Source: Bacteroidales bacterium (lineage in GTDB: Bacteria > Bacteroidota > Bacteroidia > Bacteroidales > Muribaculaceae). From it: a DNA stretch of 64,000 nt. The DNA lies in NCBI GenBank assembly GCA_900768685.1, contig CAAGDX010000034.1, positions 62,001 to 126,000 on the forward strand, read 5' to 3'. The position numbers were made by a program, and so were the translations under genes. The notes beneath the pieces are model-generated. The model had not been told where the DNA came from, searched no databases, and saw nothing but the letters and a program-made list of their open reading frames with translations. This document shows, one piece after another, positions 33,637 to 43,033 of this stretch. Positions within the stretch are counted from its first letter, which is position 1. Each line of letters starts with the position of its first letter.

Positions 33637-36293
33637 AATTACCCAATCTTTCATCATACAATATGCGTAGTAAGATTACATTACTCTTGTTTTTAATGCT
33701 TTGCATCAATGTTATCCCTTCAGCGGCTATTGAAAGGATAGACACCATATACGATCCGCCTGTGGTTTACACCGCTATGCCTAAAAAATACACCATCTCC
33801 GGCATAGAAGTAACCGGTGCGCAAAACTATGACGACAACACTATCATAGGCTTCTCCGGGCTTAAGGTAGGTCAGCGAGTGGATATCCCGGGACAGGATC
33901 TCTTCAATGCGTCGCACCGTCTTATCCGTCAGGGACTTTTTGCACAAGCACAGATAAAAGTGTCCAAGATTTATGGTGACGAAGCATGGATTACCATAGC
34001 ACTCCGCACGCACCCTCGCATTTCCGAAATAAACTACTACGGAATGAAAAAAGGCGAAAAAGAGGATATTCAGGAGCGGCTCCAGCTCATGAAAGGTAAC
34101 CAGATTACGCAAAACATCGTGAACCGTGCAGAAGCTATCATTAAAAAGTATTATTCCGAGAAAGGTTTCGGTAATGCAGACGTAAAAGTCTCACTCAGAG
34201 AGGATTTGTCTGCAAAAAACGATATGATTGTGGATATCAAGGTTGACAAACACGAAAAAGTAAAGGTTCACAAGATTTATATCGACGGCAATGTGGTTTT
34301 CAGCGATAATGCCGTGAAAGGAGCAATGAAAAAGACAAACGAAAAGGCTCCGCTCAAAAACCTCTTCAAACAGAAAAAATTTGTGGAACAAGAGTACCAC
34401 GACGACTTGAACCGCATTATTGAAAAATACAACGAAAAAGGTTACCGTGACGCCAAAATCGTGAGTGACAGCGTAGTACAATACGATGCAAAGACCGTTG
34501 ACGTTTATATTACACTTGAAGAAGGTAGAAAATACTATATCAGTGACATCAGTTGGGTGGGTAACACAGTGTTTACTACGGACCAGTTGAATACTATCCT
34601 CGGAATTACTCCGGGTGAGGTTTACAACCAAAAACTCCTTAATAAACGTACGACTGACGACGATGACGCTATCTCCAACCTCTATATGGACCGCGGTTAT
34701 CTTTTCTATCAACTTGTGCCTATCGAGAAAAATGTTGTTGGAGATTCTATTGACCTGGAACTCCGTATGTTTGAAGGTCCGCAAGCAAGAATAAACAAGG
34801 TTGTGATTAACGGTAACGACCGCCTATATGAAAAATGTATCCGCCGTGAACTCCGTGTTCGCCCGGGTGAACTTTTCAGCAAAAACGACCTTATGCGTTC
34901 CGCTCGTGAAATAGCACAAACAGGTCACTTTGACCCGGAATCCATGGATATTCGTCCTGAGCCGAATGAAGAAAACGGTACTGTAGATATCATCTTCAAT
35001 CTTGAATCCAAGGCAAACGACCAGGTGGAATTTTCAATGGGTTGGGGACAGACAGGTATTATCGGAAAACTTTCACTCAAATTTACAAACTTCTCCGTAA
35101 AAAACCTTTTGTATCCGAGTACATACAAGGGACTTATACCTCAGGGTGAAGGTCAGACATTCACAATTTCCGCTCAGACAAATGCCCGTTATTATCAGGC
35201 ATATTCCGTTTCTTTCCTGGATCCATGGTTTGGCGGAAAACGTCCTAACTCCCTCCAAGTTTCAGCTTACTATAGCCGACAGACAGGTGTGAACTCCTCT
35301 TACTACAATTCCACATGGTCCAATCCGTATCTTTACAGCGGTTACGGCTACGGTTACGGAAATTACGGCTATGGCTATAATGACTATTACCAGAACTCAT
35401 ACGAAAATTCTTATGACCCGAACAAATTCCTCCAAATGGCAGGCGTAACGGTTGGTTTTGGTAAACGTCTTAACTGGCCAGATGACTATTTTACATTCAC
35501 GGCAGAACTTTCATACAACTGGTATTACCTTAAAAACTGGGAATACCTCTACTATATGAACAATGGTACGTCAAATGCTATTGTGTTCGGTCTCACACTT
35601 GCACGTAACTCTATTGACAACCCGCTTTACACTCGTAGCGGTTCTTCATTCTCACTTAACTTCTCATTCACTCCTCCGGCATCACTCTTCTCACCGGGCA
35701 AAAACTGGGAAAAACTTTACAAGGAGAACACTACGGAATCCAAAAAGCAACTTTACCGCTGGATTGAATATTGGAAACTCCGCTTCAAATCACGCACTTA
35801 CACTCCGCTCACAGACCCTGACGGCAAATGGACACTCGTGTTTATGACGCGTGCGGATTTCGGTCTCCTTGGCAGTTACAACAAGTGGTTGCACTCTCCG
35901 TTTGAAACGTTCTACGTAGGTGGTGACGGTATGTCCGGCAGCTACACGTATGCAACGGAAACCATTGCACTCCGCGGTTACGACAACGGTCAGTTTACTC
36001 CTTGGGGCAGTGAAGGTTATGCATATTCTCGCTTAGGTATGGAGCTCCACTTCCCGTTCATGCTCCAGCCAACAACCACTATCTATGGTCTTGCATTCTT
36101 GGAAGCCGGAAATGCCTGGACAGACGTGAAAGAATTTGCTCCGTTTAACCTCAAACGCAGTGCCGGTGTGGGTGTACGTATTTATCTCCCGATGGTGGGT
36201 ATGATGGGTATTGACTGGGCTTACGGTTTCGACAAAGTTTTTGGAACAAAGGGCGGCTCTCACTTCCACTTTATCCTCGGTCAAGAATTCTAA
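33633..36293 (+). CDS. bamA: Outer membrane protein assembly factor BamA
   Basis: Omp85 protein that folds and inserts beta-barrels into the outer membrane. The 886-residue protein has five POTRA domains (about residues 45-460; YYISDISWVGNTVF is the start of one). The C-terminal 16-strand barrel includes the lid-loop motif IALRGYDNGQ near 783 and ends in HFILGQEF with the terminal Phe recognised by Bam. An extracellular loop near 565-600 is rich in Tyr and Gly (YGYGYGNYGYGYNDYY). The signal peptide starts at a second Met (33663), but the ATG at 33633 overlaps the uppS stop. Confidence 0.95.
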   Translation: MKLPNLSSYNMRSKITLLLFLMLCINVIPSAAIERIDTIYDPPVVYTAMPKKYTISGIEVTGAQNYDDNTIIGFSGLKVGQRVDIPGQDLFNASHRLIRQGLFAQAQIKVSKIYGDEAWITIALRTHPRISEINYYGMKKGEKEDIQERLQLMKGNQITQNIVNRAEAIIKKYYSEKGFGNADVKVSLREDLSAKNDMIVDIKVDKHEKVKVHKIYIDGNVVFSDNAVKGAMKKTNEKAPLKNLFKQKKFVEQEYHDDLNRIIEKYNEKGYRDAKIVSDSVVQYDAKTVDVYITLEEGRKYYISDISWVGNTVFTTDQLNTILGITPGEVYNQKLLNKRTTDDDDAISNLYMDRGYLFYQLVPIEKNVVGDSIDLELRMFEGPQARINKVVINGNDRLYEKCIRRELRVRPGELFSKNDLMRSAREIAQTGHFDPESMDIRPEPNEENGTVDIIFNLESKANDQVEFSMGWGQTGIIGKLSLKFTNFSVKNLLYPSTYKGLIPQGEGQTFTISAQTNARYYQAYSVSFLDPWFGGKRPNSLQVSAYYSRQTGVNSSYYNSTWSNPYLYSGYGYGYGNYGYGYNDYYQNSYENSYDPNKFLQMAGVTVGFGKRLNWPDDYFTFTAELSYNWYYLKNWEYLYYMNNGTSNAIVFGLTLARNSIDNPLYTRSGSSFSLNFSFTPPASLFSPGKNWEKLYKENTTESKKQLYRWIEYWKLRFKSRTYTPLTDPDGKWTLVFMTRADFGLLGSYNKWLHSPFETFYVGGDGMSGSYTYATETIALRGYDNGQFTPWGSEGYAYSRLGMELHFPFMLQPTTTIYGLAFLEAGNAWTDVKEFAPFNLKRSAGVGVRIYLPMVGMMGIDWAYGFDKVFGTKGGSHFHFILGQEF

Positions 36294-36389
36294 TGAGAAA
36301 TTTGAAACATATTTGAATTAAACCTTTTTGGCAATAATAGGTCATATTAACATAATTAACTTAATTACTAACTTTAATTTTAACGAGTC

Positions 36390-36905
36390 ATGAAACGTTT
36401 TTCATTAATAATTCTCACGGCACTGATGTCTTTCGCATACGCAAGTGCACAAAAGTTTGCTCTTATTGATATGGAATATATTTTGAAAAATGTCCCTGCA
36501 TTCGAGATGGCAAACGAGCAGCTGAGCCAGCTTTCACAGCGTTGGCAGAAAGAAGTGGAAAACCTCTCCACGGAAGCTGATAATTTATATAAAAACTACC
36601 AGTCTGAAAGAGTATTCCTCACAGACGAACAAAAAAAGAAAAAAGAAGAGGAAATAGTGGCAAAAGAAAAAGAAGCATCTGAACTTCGCCACAAATACTT
36701 CGGTCCGGAAGGCGAACTTTACCAAAAACGCCAAACACTTATGCAGCCTATCCAAGACGATATCTATCTTGCTGTGAAGCAAGTGGCTGAAGAAAAAGGC
36801 TATCAGACTATTTTTGACCGTGCTACTTCTTCCAACATAATTTTTGCATCACCAAGAATTGATGTTTCAAACGAGGTCCTCGCAAAATTAGGATATTCAA
36901 AATAA
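36390..36905 (+). CDS. skp: Periplasmic chaperone Skp/OmpH, copy 1
   Basis: A 171-residue Skp-family holdase that carries unfolded outer-membrane proteins to BamA. Signal peptide about residues 1-20 (ends YASA). The mature start KFALIDMEYILKNVP is the beginning of the Skp body. A long coiled coil follows (about 40-115; rich in Glu/Lys, KKKKEEEIVAKEKEA), then the returning helix and strand near the end. It is the first of three paralogues lying between bamA and priA. Confidence 0.9.
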   Translation: MKRFSLIILTALMSFAYASAQKFALIDMEYILKNVPAFEMANEQLSQLSQRWQKEVENLSTEADNLYKNYQSERVFLTDEQKKKKEEEIVAKEKEASELRHKYFGPEGELYQKRQTLMQPIQDDIYLAVKQVAEEKGYQTIFDRATSSNIIFASPRIDVSNEVLAKLGYSK

Positions 36906-36911
36906 AAAACT

Positions 36912-36919
36912 TATCTTTG
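36912..36919 (+). promoter_or_regulatory. Putative -7 box before the second Skp gene
   Basis: TATCTTTG in the 63-base gap between the first two Skp genes. No good -33 box; partial match. Confidence 0.35.
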
Positions 36920-36968
36920 CATTCATAAATAAGAAAAATATTAACAACTACTTAACTATACCTAAAAA

Positions 36969-37484
36969 ATGATTAAGAAATTTCTTGCAGCAATCCTTAT
37001 TGCTCTTCCGCTCTCTATTTCAGCTCAAACTATAAAAATCGGTGTAATCGATATCGAATCACTTGTTCAAGAAGCACCTGAAACTGCTGAAGCACAGAAA
37101 ACACTCCAAGAAGCACAGACTAAGTATTCAACAGACCTTCAAAAACTCCAGGAAGAAGTTCAAAAGAAATACGACGAATTGGAACAGCTCAAAAAAGACA
37201 ATGCAACTCCTGCTACCATCCTTGAACGTCGTGAACAGGAAGTTCAGAGCCTCTATGAAAGAATGACTCAAACAGCTCAAACTTACGACAATGACCTCAA
37301 ACAACAGCAGTATCAGCTTATGGCTCCTATCTACGATAAAATCCAGAAAGCTGCTCAGTCTGTAGGTCAGGAAAATGGCTTTACTCTTGTTATCCCTGTT
37401 GCTGCGGCAATATATATGAGCACTGATGTTATTGATATCAATCCGCTCGTAAAAGCTAAAATCACAGCTCCTGCAGCTCAGTAA
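36969..37484 (+). CDS. skp: Periplasmic chaperone Skp/OmpH, copy 2
   Basis: A 171-residue paralogue of the preceding protein. The signal peptide ends at ISAQ. The mature start TIKIGVIDIESLVQEAPE is typical, with a coiled-coil tentacle region (about 50-110, Gln-rich), and DKIQKAAQSVGQENGFTLVIP near 128 closes the fold. It is followed by a strong terminator. Confidence 0.9.
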   Translation: MIKKFLAAILIALPLSISAQTIKIGVIDIESLVQEAPETAEAQKTLQEAQTKYSTDLQKLQEEVQKKYDELEQLKKDNATPATILERREQEVQSLYERMTQTAQTYDNDLKQQQYQLMAPIYDKIQKAAQSVGQENGFTLVIPVAAAIYMSTDVIDINPLVKAKITAPAAQ

Positions 37485-37510
37485 AAACAGCAATTATTAA
37501 GATATAAACT

Positions 37511-37556
37511 TGGTCGCCAAGGCATCTTTGCGTGCCAAAGGCGACCATTTTTAGTA
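37511..37556 (+). terminator. Terminator after the second Skp gene
   Basis: TGGTCGCC (37511-37518) and GGCGACCA (37540-37547) form an 8-base stem enclosing a GGCA/TGCC inner pairing, followed by TTTTTAG. Confidence 0.85.
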
Positions 37557-37631
37557 TATTTTCTTTTTTTAATCAATTTATTAATTCTCAAACTCTTATT
37601 ATTCAAGTATTAACCCCAAATTTTAGCCTCT

Positions 37632-38135
37632 ATGCTTAGAAAAATATTTTTTATTTTAGCAGTCTTTTTTTCTGCAAACGTTTTTGCACAGTCACAGTTT
37701 GCGGTAGTGGATTTTCAGGCAGTGCTTGAATCGTTGTCAGACTATAATCTTGTGATTTTGCAGCTGAATGAAACTTCAAACAGGTATCAGGAAGAATACT
37801 CGAAAATGTCGGCTGATATTGATAAGAAATTTGAAGATTATCAGACACTTAACAAGAACAATACTCCGGAATCCATCAAGCAACGCAGAATCCAGGAAAT
37901 ACAAAATATGCAAAAGCGTGCGGAGCAATTCCTCGCTACTGCGGAAGAAGACCTCAAACGCCAGGAAAATCAACTTATAGACCCTATTAAAGTGCGTGTA
38001 AAAGACGCTATCCGCCAAGTTGGAGAGCAAAACGGTTTTGTTTTCGTATTTCCGGCAGAAGCTCCTCTGTATCAGAGCATTGATGTGGTAGATATAACGG
38101 AAGATGTGAAAGCCTTGCTTCAAAATCCGCAATAA
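37632..38135 (+). CDS. skp: Periplasmic chaperone Skp/OmpH, copy 3
   Basis: A 167-residue Skp-family protein. Signal peptide about 1-19 (ends VFAQ). The mature start SQFAVVDFQAVLESLSDYN and the end VKDAIRQVGEQNGFVFVFP match the two genes upstream. The coiled-coil part lies at about 45-110. A terminator separates it from copy 2, so it may be expressed independently, perhaps with priA 39 bases downstream. Confidence 0.9.
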   Translation: MLRKIFFILAVFFSANVFAQSQFAVVDFQAVLESLSDYNLVILQLNETSNRYQEEYSKMSADIDKKFEDYQTLNKNNTPESIKQRRIQEIQNMQKRAEQFLATAEEDLKRQENQLIDPIKVRVKDAIRQVGEQNGFVFVFPAEAPLYQSIDVVDITEDVKALLQNPQ

Positions 38136-38174
38136 ATTTCTTTATTACTTTTTTCTTAAACGAAACAGCCCCAC

Positions 38175-40628
38175 ATGAGCCGTTATGCCGAGGTAATATT
38201 GCCGCTCCCATTGAACACCACGTTCACATATTCCATTCCGGAAGATATGGAAGAAAAGATTGTGGTGGGGTCGCGTGTGATAGTGCCGTTCGGCTCAAAG
38301 AAATATTGCACGGCTATTGTAGTTGGTTTTCCATTTAAGTTACAGGGCGAATACGAGGTAAAGCCTATTTCTTTGCTTTTGGATTCAAGACCCGTGGTGC
38401 GACATCCGCAGTTGAAACTGTGGACATGGATTGCAGACTATTATCTTTGTGCTATTGGCGACGTTTATAAAGCCGCTTTGCCGTCTGGACTTGTAATCCA
38501 GAGCGAAACAGTGGTGGAGTTTAATGAGGATTACGAGGAAGAAGATGATAATCGCCTGAAAGACAATGAAAAAATAGTGATAAGTTTGCTCCGTTCTCAT
38601 GGCAAAATGAGTGTAACGGAACTTGAAAAAGCACTTGAAAACAAGAATATCTCTTCACTCATAAAGCGTCTTTTGGAAAAAGAAGCGGTGATTGTTTCCG
38701 AAAAACTTAATGAACGTTACCGTCCCAAGAAAGTACACTACGTAAAACTTACTGCAGCCGTTGAAGATGCTTTCAAAGCCGTGCAACGTTCTCAAAAACA
38801 GGAACGTGTGTTGCTCGCATTGCTGGAAATGTCCAAGATGCACCGTTGCACGGACTCTCCAAAGGAAGTGGAACGTGAACAGTTGCTCAAGCGTGCCGGC
38901 GAAGATACCACGGTGGTGGCGGCAATGGTGAAGAAAGGAATTGTGGAAACGTACGTCCGTGAGGTCAACAGATTCAGTTTTAACGGTGCTCCGCAGAAAG
39001 ATTTGCCTGTGCTGAGCGATGCACAATCCGAGGCGCTGGACAAGATTCATAAATCATGGTTTGACCACGATGTGACTCTCCTTCATGGAGTTACGGCAAG
39101 TGGCAAAACGGAGATATATATTCATCTTATCGACTATGTTTTGCGGCAAGGAAAACGTGCTTTTTACCTTGTGCCGGAAATTGCACTTACTACACAGCTT
39201 ACACGCCGCTTGCAGGACGTTTTTGGTGAGCGTGTACTGATTTATCACTCAAAGTTTACTGATAATGAGAGAGTTGATGTGTGGAATAAGTTGCTGGAAG
39301 GTAGTGAGCCATGTGTGGTGATAGGTGCTCGTTCCGCTGTGTTCCTGCCTTTTGGAAACCTCGGACTGGTGATTGTTGACGAAGAGCATGAAGCAAGTTA
39401 CAAGCAGGCAGACCCGGCACCAAGATATAATGGCAGGGATGTGGCTATAGTGCTTGCAAAAATGCACGGTGCAAAAACACTTCTTGGTAGTGCAACTCCC
39501 TCTATAGAAACAAGATACAAGGCGGAAACAGGTCATTTCGGACTTGTGGAACTCTTTGAAAGATATTCAGGAGCAATTTTGCCTGATGTGAAAATAGTGG
39601 ATATAGTCCGTGCTCGTCAGAGAAAAGAATATTCATCGCCATTTGCTTTTGAAACTCTTAAAGTGGCACGAGAAGCACTTGATGCAGGCAACCAGGTGAT
39701 ACTATTCCAGAATCGTCGCGGATATGCGCCGCGACCGGTTTGCAAAATGTGTGAATGGACCCCGAAATGCGACTATTGTGACGTGACAATGACGTATCAT
39801 CGCATCACAAATATGCTCGTTTGCCACTATTGCGGTGCTATGAAAACACTCCCAACGGTTTGTCCTGTATGCAAGCAGCCTACGGTGGAAATTTACGGCT
39901 ATGGCACGGAACGTATTGAAGATGAGGTGGCAAAAGAATTTCCGGATAGAAAAATCCTGCGTATGGATCTTGATACCACTCGCAATAAGGACTCATACGA
40001 GCAGATAATTTCGGATTTCTCCGCACACAAAGCAGACATTCTCGTGGGAACACAAATGGTGACTAAAGGACTTGATTTCGGCAATGTTACGGTTGTGGGT
40101 GTGCTTAATGCCGATAATATGATAGATTTCCCGGATTTTCGTGCTTCCGAGCGTGCTTTTAATATGATTTGTCAGGTGGCGGGGCGTGCCGGGCGACGTG
40201 AGGGTACAAAAGGTATAGTGATGATTCAAACCACTCATCCGCAACACCCTGTTGTTCAGTTTCTTAAAGATAATGACTATTTGGGTTTTTACAAGCACGA
40301 ACTCGAGGAAAGAAAAACATTTCTGTATCCTCCGTTTACTCGCATTATCAATATCTACCTCAAGCATAAGGATGTAAGGGTGCTAAACCACGTTTCAGAC
40401 ATTGTTTCGGAAAAACTGCGTTCACTTTTTGGAAATAGAATTTCAAATCCGGAAAAGCCTGCCGTGGAAAAGGTTGCATTGTGGTATATCAGAAAAATGA
40501 TGCTGAAAGTGGAAACGGGTGCGTCTATGCAAAAAGTGAAGAATGTTATCCGTCAGGCTTATCTGGAACTTTGCGAAGATAAAGACGTAAAAAGAACGGT
40601 TTTTTACTACGATGTGGATCCCGTGTGA
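38175..40628 (+). CDS. priA: Primosomal protein N' (PriA helicase)
   Basis: Superfamily 2 DNA helicase that restarts replication at stalled forks. The 817-residue protein has the N-terminal 3' DNA-binding domain (about 1-105), Walker A VTASGKTEIYIHL near residue 309, the DEEH box near 404, and GSATPSIET near 436. Zinc fingers follow with paired Cys (CKMCEWTPKCDYC near 523 and CHYCGAMKTLPTVCPVC near 551). VAGRAGRR near 668 is helicase motif VI. Full-length and apparently intact. Confidence 0.96.
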   Translation: MSRYAEVILPLPLNTTFTYSIPEDMEEKIVVGSRVIVPFGSKKYCTAIVVGFPFKLQGEYEVKPISLLLDSRPVVRHPQLKLWTWIADYYLCAIGDVYKAALPSGLVIQSETVVEFNEDYEEEDDNRLKDNEKIVISLLRSHGKMSVTELEKALENKNISSLIKRLLEKEAVIVSEKLNERYRPKKVHYVKLTAAVEDAFKAVQRSQKQERVLLALLEMSKMHRCTDSPKEVEREQLLKRAGEDTTVVAAMVKKGIVETYVREVNRFSFNGAPQKDLPVLSDAQSEALDKIHKSWFDHDVTLLHGVTASGKTEIYIHLIDYVLRQGKRAFYLVPEIALTTQLTRRLQDVFGERVLIYHSKFTDNERVDVWNKLLEGSEPCVVIGARSAVFLPFGNLGLVIVDEEHEASYKQADPAPRYNGRDVAIVLAKMHGAKTLLGSATPSIETRYKAETGHFGLVELFERYSGAILPDVKIVDIVRARQRKEYSSPFAFETLKVAREALDAGNQVILFQNRRGYAPRPVCKMCEWTPKCDYCDVTMTYHRITNMLVCHYCGAMKTLPTVCPVCKQPTVEIYGYGTERIEDEVAKEFPDRKILRMDLDTTRNKDSYEQIISDFSAHKADILVGTQMVTKGLDFGNVTVVGVLNADNMIDFPDFRASERAFNMICQVAGRAGRREGTKGIVMIQTTHPQHPVVQFLKDNDYLGFYKHELEERKTFLYPPFTRIINIYLKHKDVRVLNHVSDIVSEKLRSLFGNRISNPEKPAVEKVALWYIRKMMLKVETGASMQKVKNVIRQAYLELCEDKDVKRTVFYYDVDPV

Positions 40629-40674
40629 TTTTGTTTGCTATCCTTGCAATATTTCTGCTCTCAAAACCGCATTG

Positions 40675-40716
40675 CTATTCCGAAAAAATGCCGGTTGCTT
40701 CACTTTTTCGGAATAG
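40675..40716 (+). terminator. Hairpin terminator after priA
   Basis: CTATTCCGAAAAA and TTTTTCGGAATAG form a 13-base stem around a 16-base loop. The following bases (GATTTTGAATTTT) are T-rich. Confidence 0.7.
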
Positions 40717-40719
40717 GAT

Positions 40720-40750
40720 TTTGAATTTTGCATAAAAGTGGCTACTTTTG
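40720..40750 (+). promoter_or_regulatory. Promoter of the 40775 GNAT gene
   Basis: TTTG (40720-40723), 19 bases, TACTTTTG (40743-40750): a full match. It argues against start codons before about 40757. Confidence 0.75.
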
Positions 40751-40774
40751 TCAAAGATGTATGGTGATATTTAT

Positions 40775-41713
40775 ATGCTTGAAATAATCAAATATAATTC
40801 TCAATATAAGTCTGAATGGGACGAATTTGTGAAAGGTGCGAAAAACGGGTCTTTCCTATTTTTGCGTGACTATATGGAATATCATTCAGACAGGTTTACG
40901 GACTTTTCCCTTGTGGCATTAAAGGACGGCAAAATTTGCGGTTTGCTTCCTGCAAATATTAAAGGGGAAACGGTTTATTCACATCAAGGACTCACATACG
41001 GTGGCTGGGTGACAAGTGCTAAAGGACTTTCCGCACCGGAAATGCTTGAAATGTGGAGCATAATGAAGGATTTTCTACGGGCGGAAGGTGTGAAAAAACT
41101 CGTCTATAAGGCAATGCCGCATATTTATCATATCTATCCGGCAGAAGAAGACATTTATGCCCTTTTCCTCAGCAATGCAAAAATTGAGGCTACACTCATC
41201 TCCTCTGTTCTTGACTTGCAACACCGCTTGCCCTTTGACAGAAGTCCACGCAGAGGAATAGTTTCCGCTCTGCAAAGTGGTGTAAAAGTCTGTGAAAGTG
41301 ATGATTATGCAGGGTTTTGGGATGTTTTGTGTGAAAGACTTCACGATAAATACGATTCCAAACCGGTTCATTCTCTACAAGAAATGCTTCTTTTGAAATC
41401 ACTTTTTCCTGAAAATATCCGTCTTTTCACAGCCGTTTATGAAGGTGAAATTGTTGCCGGAATAATTTTGTATCTGTCTGAAACAGCGGCAAAAGCACAG
41501 TATTGTGCCACCACGGAAAAAGGCAGAAAATTGAGAGTGCTCCCTGCTATGTATGACCATATTCTAAACAGCCTCCCGGATACTTGCCGCTATTTTGATT
41601 TTGGAACGTCAAACGAAGATGGTGGCAAAATTCTTAATACCGGCTTGATACATCAGAAATATAGTTATGGCGGTAGGGCGGTTGTTTATTCTACATATTC
41701 TATAGATATTTGA
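40775..41713 (+). CDS. GNAT/FemAB-like acetyltransferase
   Basis: A 312-residue protein of the GNAT superfamily with a duplicated-fold size. The N-terminal half (LEIIKYNSQYKSEWDEFV, then GSFLFLRDYMEYH) resembles FemAB/GNAT proteins that transfer acyl or aminoacyl groups during glycan or wall assembly. The C-terminal half has an acceptor-type FDFGTSNEDGGKILN motif near 277. I chose ATG 40775: an in-frame TTG (40748) is within the promoter, and ATG 40757 would sit right at the transcription start. Substrate unknown; proteins of this kind also occur in polysaccharide loci. Confidence 0.75.
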   Translation: MLEIIKYNSQYKSEWDEFVKGAKNGSFLFLRDYMEYHSDRFTDFSLVALKDGKICGLLPANIKGETVYSHQGLTYGGWVTSAKGLSAPEMLEMWSIMKDFLRAEGVKKLVYKAMPHIYHIYPAEEDIYALFLSNAKIEATLISSVLDLQHRLPFDRSPRRGIVSALQSGVKVCESDDYAGFWDVLCERLHDKYDSKPVHSLQEMLLLKSLFPENIRLFTAVYEGEIVAGIILYLSETAAKAQYCATTEKGRKLRVLPAMYDHILNSLPDTCRYFDFGTSNEDGGKILNTGLIHQKYSYGGRAVVYSTYSIDI

Positions 41714-41739
41714 TTTGTGACGCATTTTGCGTATCTTTG
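41709..41739 (+). promoter_or_regulatory. Promoter of the 41773 gene
   Basis: TTTG (41709-41712), 19 bases, TATCTTTG (41732-41739): a full match overlapping the preceding stop codon. Confidence 0.75.
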
Positions 41740-41772
41740 TGGAAATTTTAACATTCGCAGTTTATCTACAAC

Positions 41773-42945
41773 ATGACATTATTCCGCTTTTTTGTTTTCT
41801 CTCTGATGTGTGTTTTCGCTTTTGGTTCTGCCAAAAGTGCGGAAATTGCTGTTATGGTTGGGAAAAAGGCAACAACAGGAGACTGCACGGAACTTGCTTT
41901 TACAGAAAAAGACAGTCCCGGCAACTGCTTTTACCACACAAATGTCTATGGGCTTACCATTTTGGAATTTCAGAATGTTATGCCGGGCAAATACGTAAGT
42001 CCGGAGAATGATGCGGAAGAAATTGCTTGTCGCCTTTTGGATTCCACAAAGTCTTGCCGTGAAGCAATTTTGGCGTTGTCTGATATGTTTTCAAGCATTT
42101 CCGTGCCGGATGTTTATGTGACTTTGATGCTGGCAGACGTGAAAGAGGCGTGGATAGTGGAATACACCGGAAAAAAAGATGCTCCCGGAGCCGTTTGGGT
42201 GGCACTTCGTTTGCCGGATGATGCGGTGAGTATTTATGCAGGTTGCCCTTTGATTCACGGTTTGCCGCAAAAAGACTTTAGAAACGCAATTTTCTCACCG
42301 GATGTGATAAGTTATGCACGCAAAAGCGGCTTGTTTTCAGGCAAAGATGAAAATTTTGACTTTGCAAAGGCTTATTGTCGGATTGCTTGCAGTGAAAATA
42401 CCGATGTGGAAAATTTATATGGCATACTTGGAGTGACGGCAGAGAGTGATGCCGCTTGGCGAACTCCGAGCCGCTATGTTTCGCTTTATGATATCCGTAA
42501 AGCGCTTAGAAACAGCACAATTGATAATGTGAAATTTTCCGTTATCGCAGAAGCCTCTGCAGATAGATATGAACTCATGCAGAGCCTTATCTATTATGCA
42601 CCCGGCAATCCTGAAATATCTGCATTTATTCCGCTTTTTCGCAATGTGAAGAAAATGCCGGCAGGATTTGATATAAATTCCTCTGAATCACTTGTTTTTC
42701 TGCTTGAAGATGTGGAAAAAGAAGTGAGGGTAGGGCAAATACGAGAAAAAGATTTGAAAGGTCTCCAGATTGCTCTGGAAGATTCCATATCCGTTGATGT
42801 GGATGTTGTCTTGGAGCAAGTTCCCGAATTTGAAGATGAAGAAATAGCTGCGGAAATTTTGCAAGATTTGGCTGATATATGGGCACAAAAAGTGAAAGAA
42901 AGTTATTCTGCTCTTATACGGAATCTTATGCGAAAAGAAGAATGA
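41773..42945 (+). CDS. C69 dipeptidase-like protein without catalytic Cys
   Basis: A 390-residue exported protein (signal peptide about 1-23), homologous to the C69 peptidase encoded next. EAWIVEYTGKKDAPGAVWVA, then DVISYARKSGLFSGKDENFDF, line up closely with its neighbour's EVWIMEMIGKGKDEKGAVWVA and DVISFARKKGYFKGKDEDFDF. C69 enzymes are N-terminal nucleophile hydrolases that use the Cys exposed after signal removal. Here E24 stands where the neighbour has C21, and the N-terminal substrate-site segment is shortened. About 150 residues of the family are missing overall. It is probably a non-catalytic paralogue; a decaying gene is less likely because the frame is intact. Confidence 0.75.
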   Translation: MTLFRFFVFSLMCVFAFGSAKSAEIAVMVGKKATTGDCTELAFTEKDSPGNCFYHTNVYGLTILEFQNVMPGKYVSPENDAEEIACRLLDSTKSCREAILALSDMFSSISVPDVYVTLMLADVKEAWIVEYTGKKDAPGAVWVALRLPDDAVSIYAGCPLIHGLPQKDFRNAIFSPDVISYARKSGLFSGKDENFDFAKAYCRIACSENTDVENLYGILGVTAESDAAWRTPSRYVSLYDIRKALRNSTIDNVKFSVIAEASADRYELMQSLIYYAPGNPEISAFIPLFRNVKKMPAGFDINSSESLVFLLEDVEKEVRVGQIREKDLKGLQIALEDSISVDVDVVLEQVPEFEDEEIAAEILQDLADIWAQKVKESYSALIRNLMRKEE

Positions 42946-42961
42946 AAAATTGATGCTATGA

Positions 42962-42997
42962 TAGTTAAAATAACTAAGATAGCCACTTTAGCTAAAC
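42962..42997. repeat. 9-base-period TAGCTA-like array, second locus
   Basis: TAGTT, TAACT, TAGCC and TAGCT start at 42962, 42971, 42980 and 42989, exactly every 9 bases. The same unit forms the array at 28592-28641. It lies in the 88-base gap between the two C69 family genes. Confidence 0.65.
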
Positions 42998-43033
42998 TAA
43001 AAAAATAGAAGAAACTTAAAAAAGGAAAATAAT

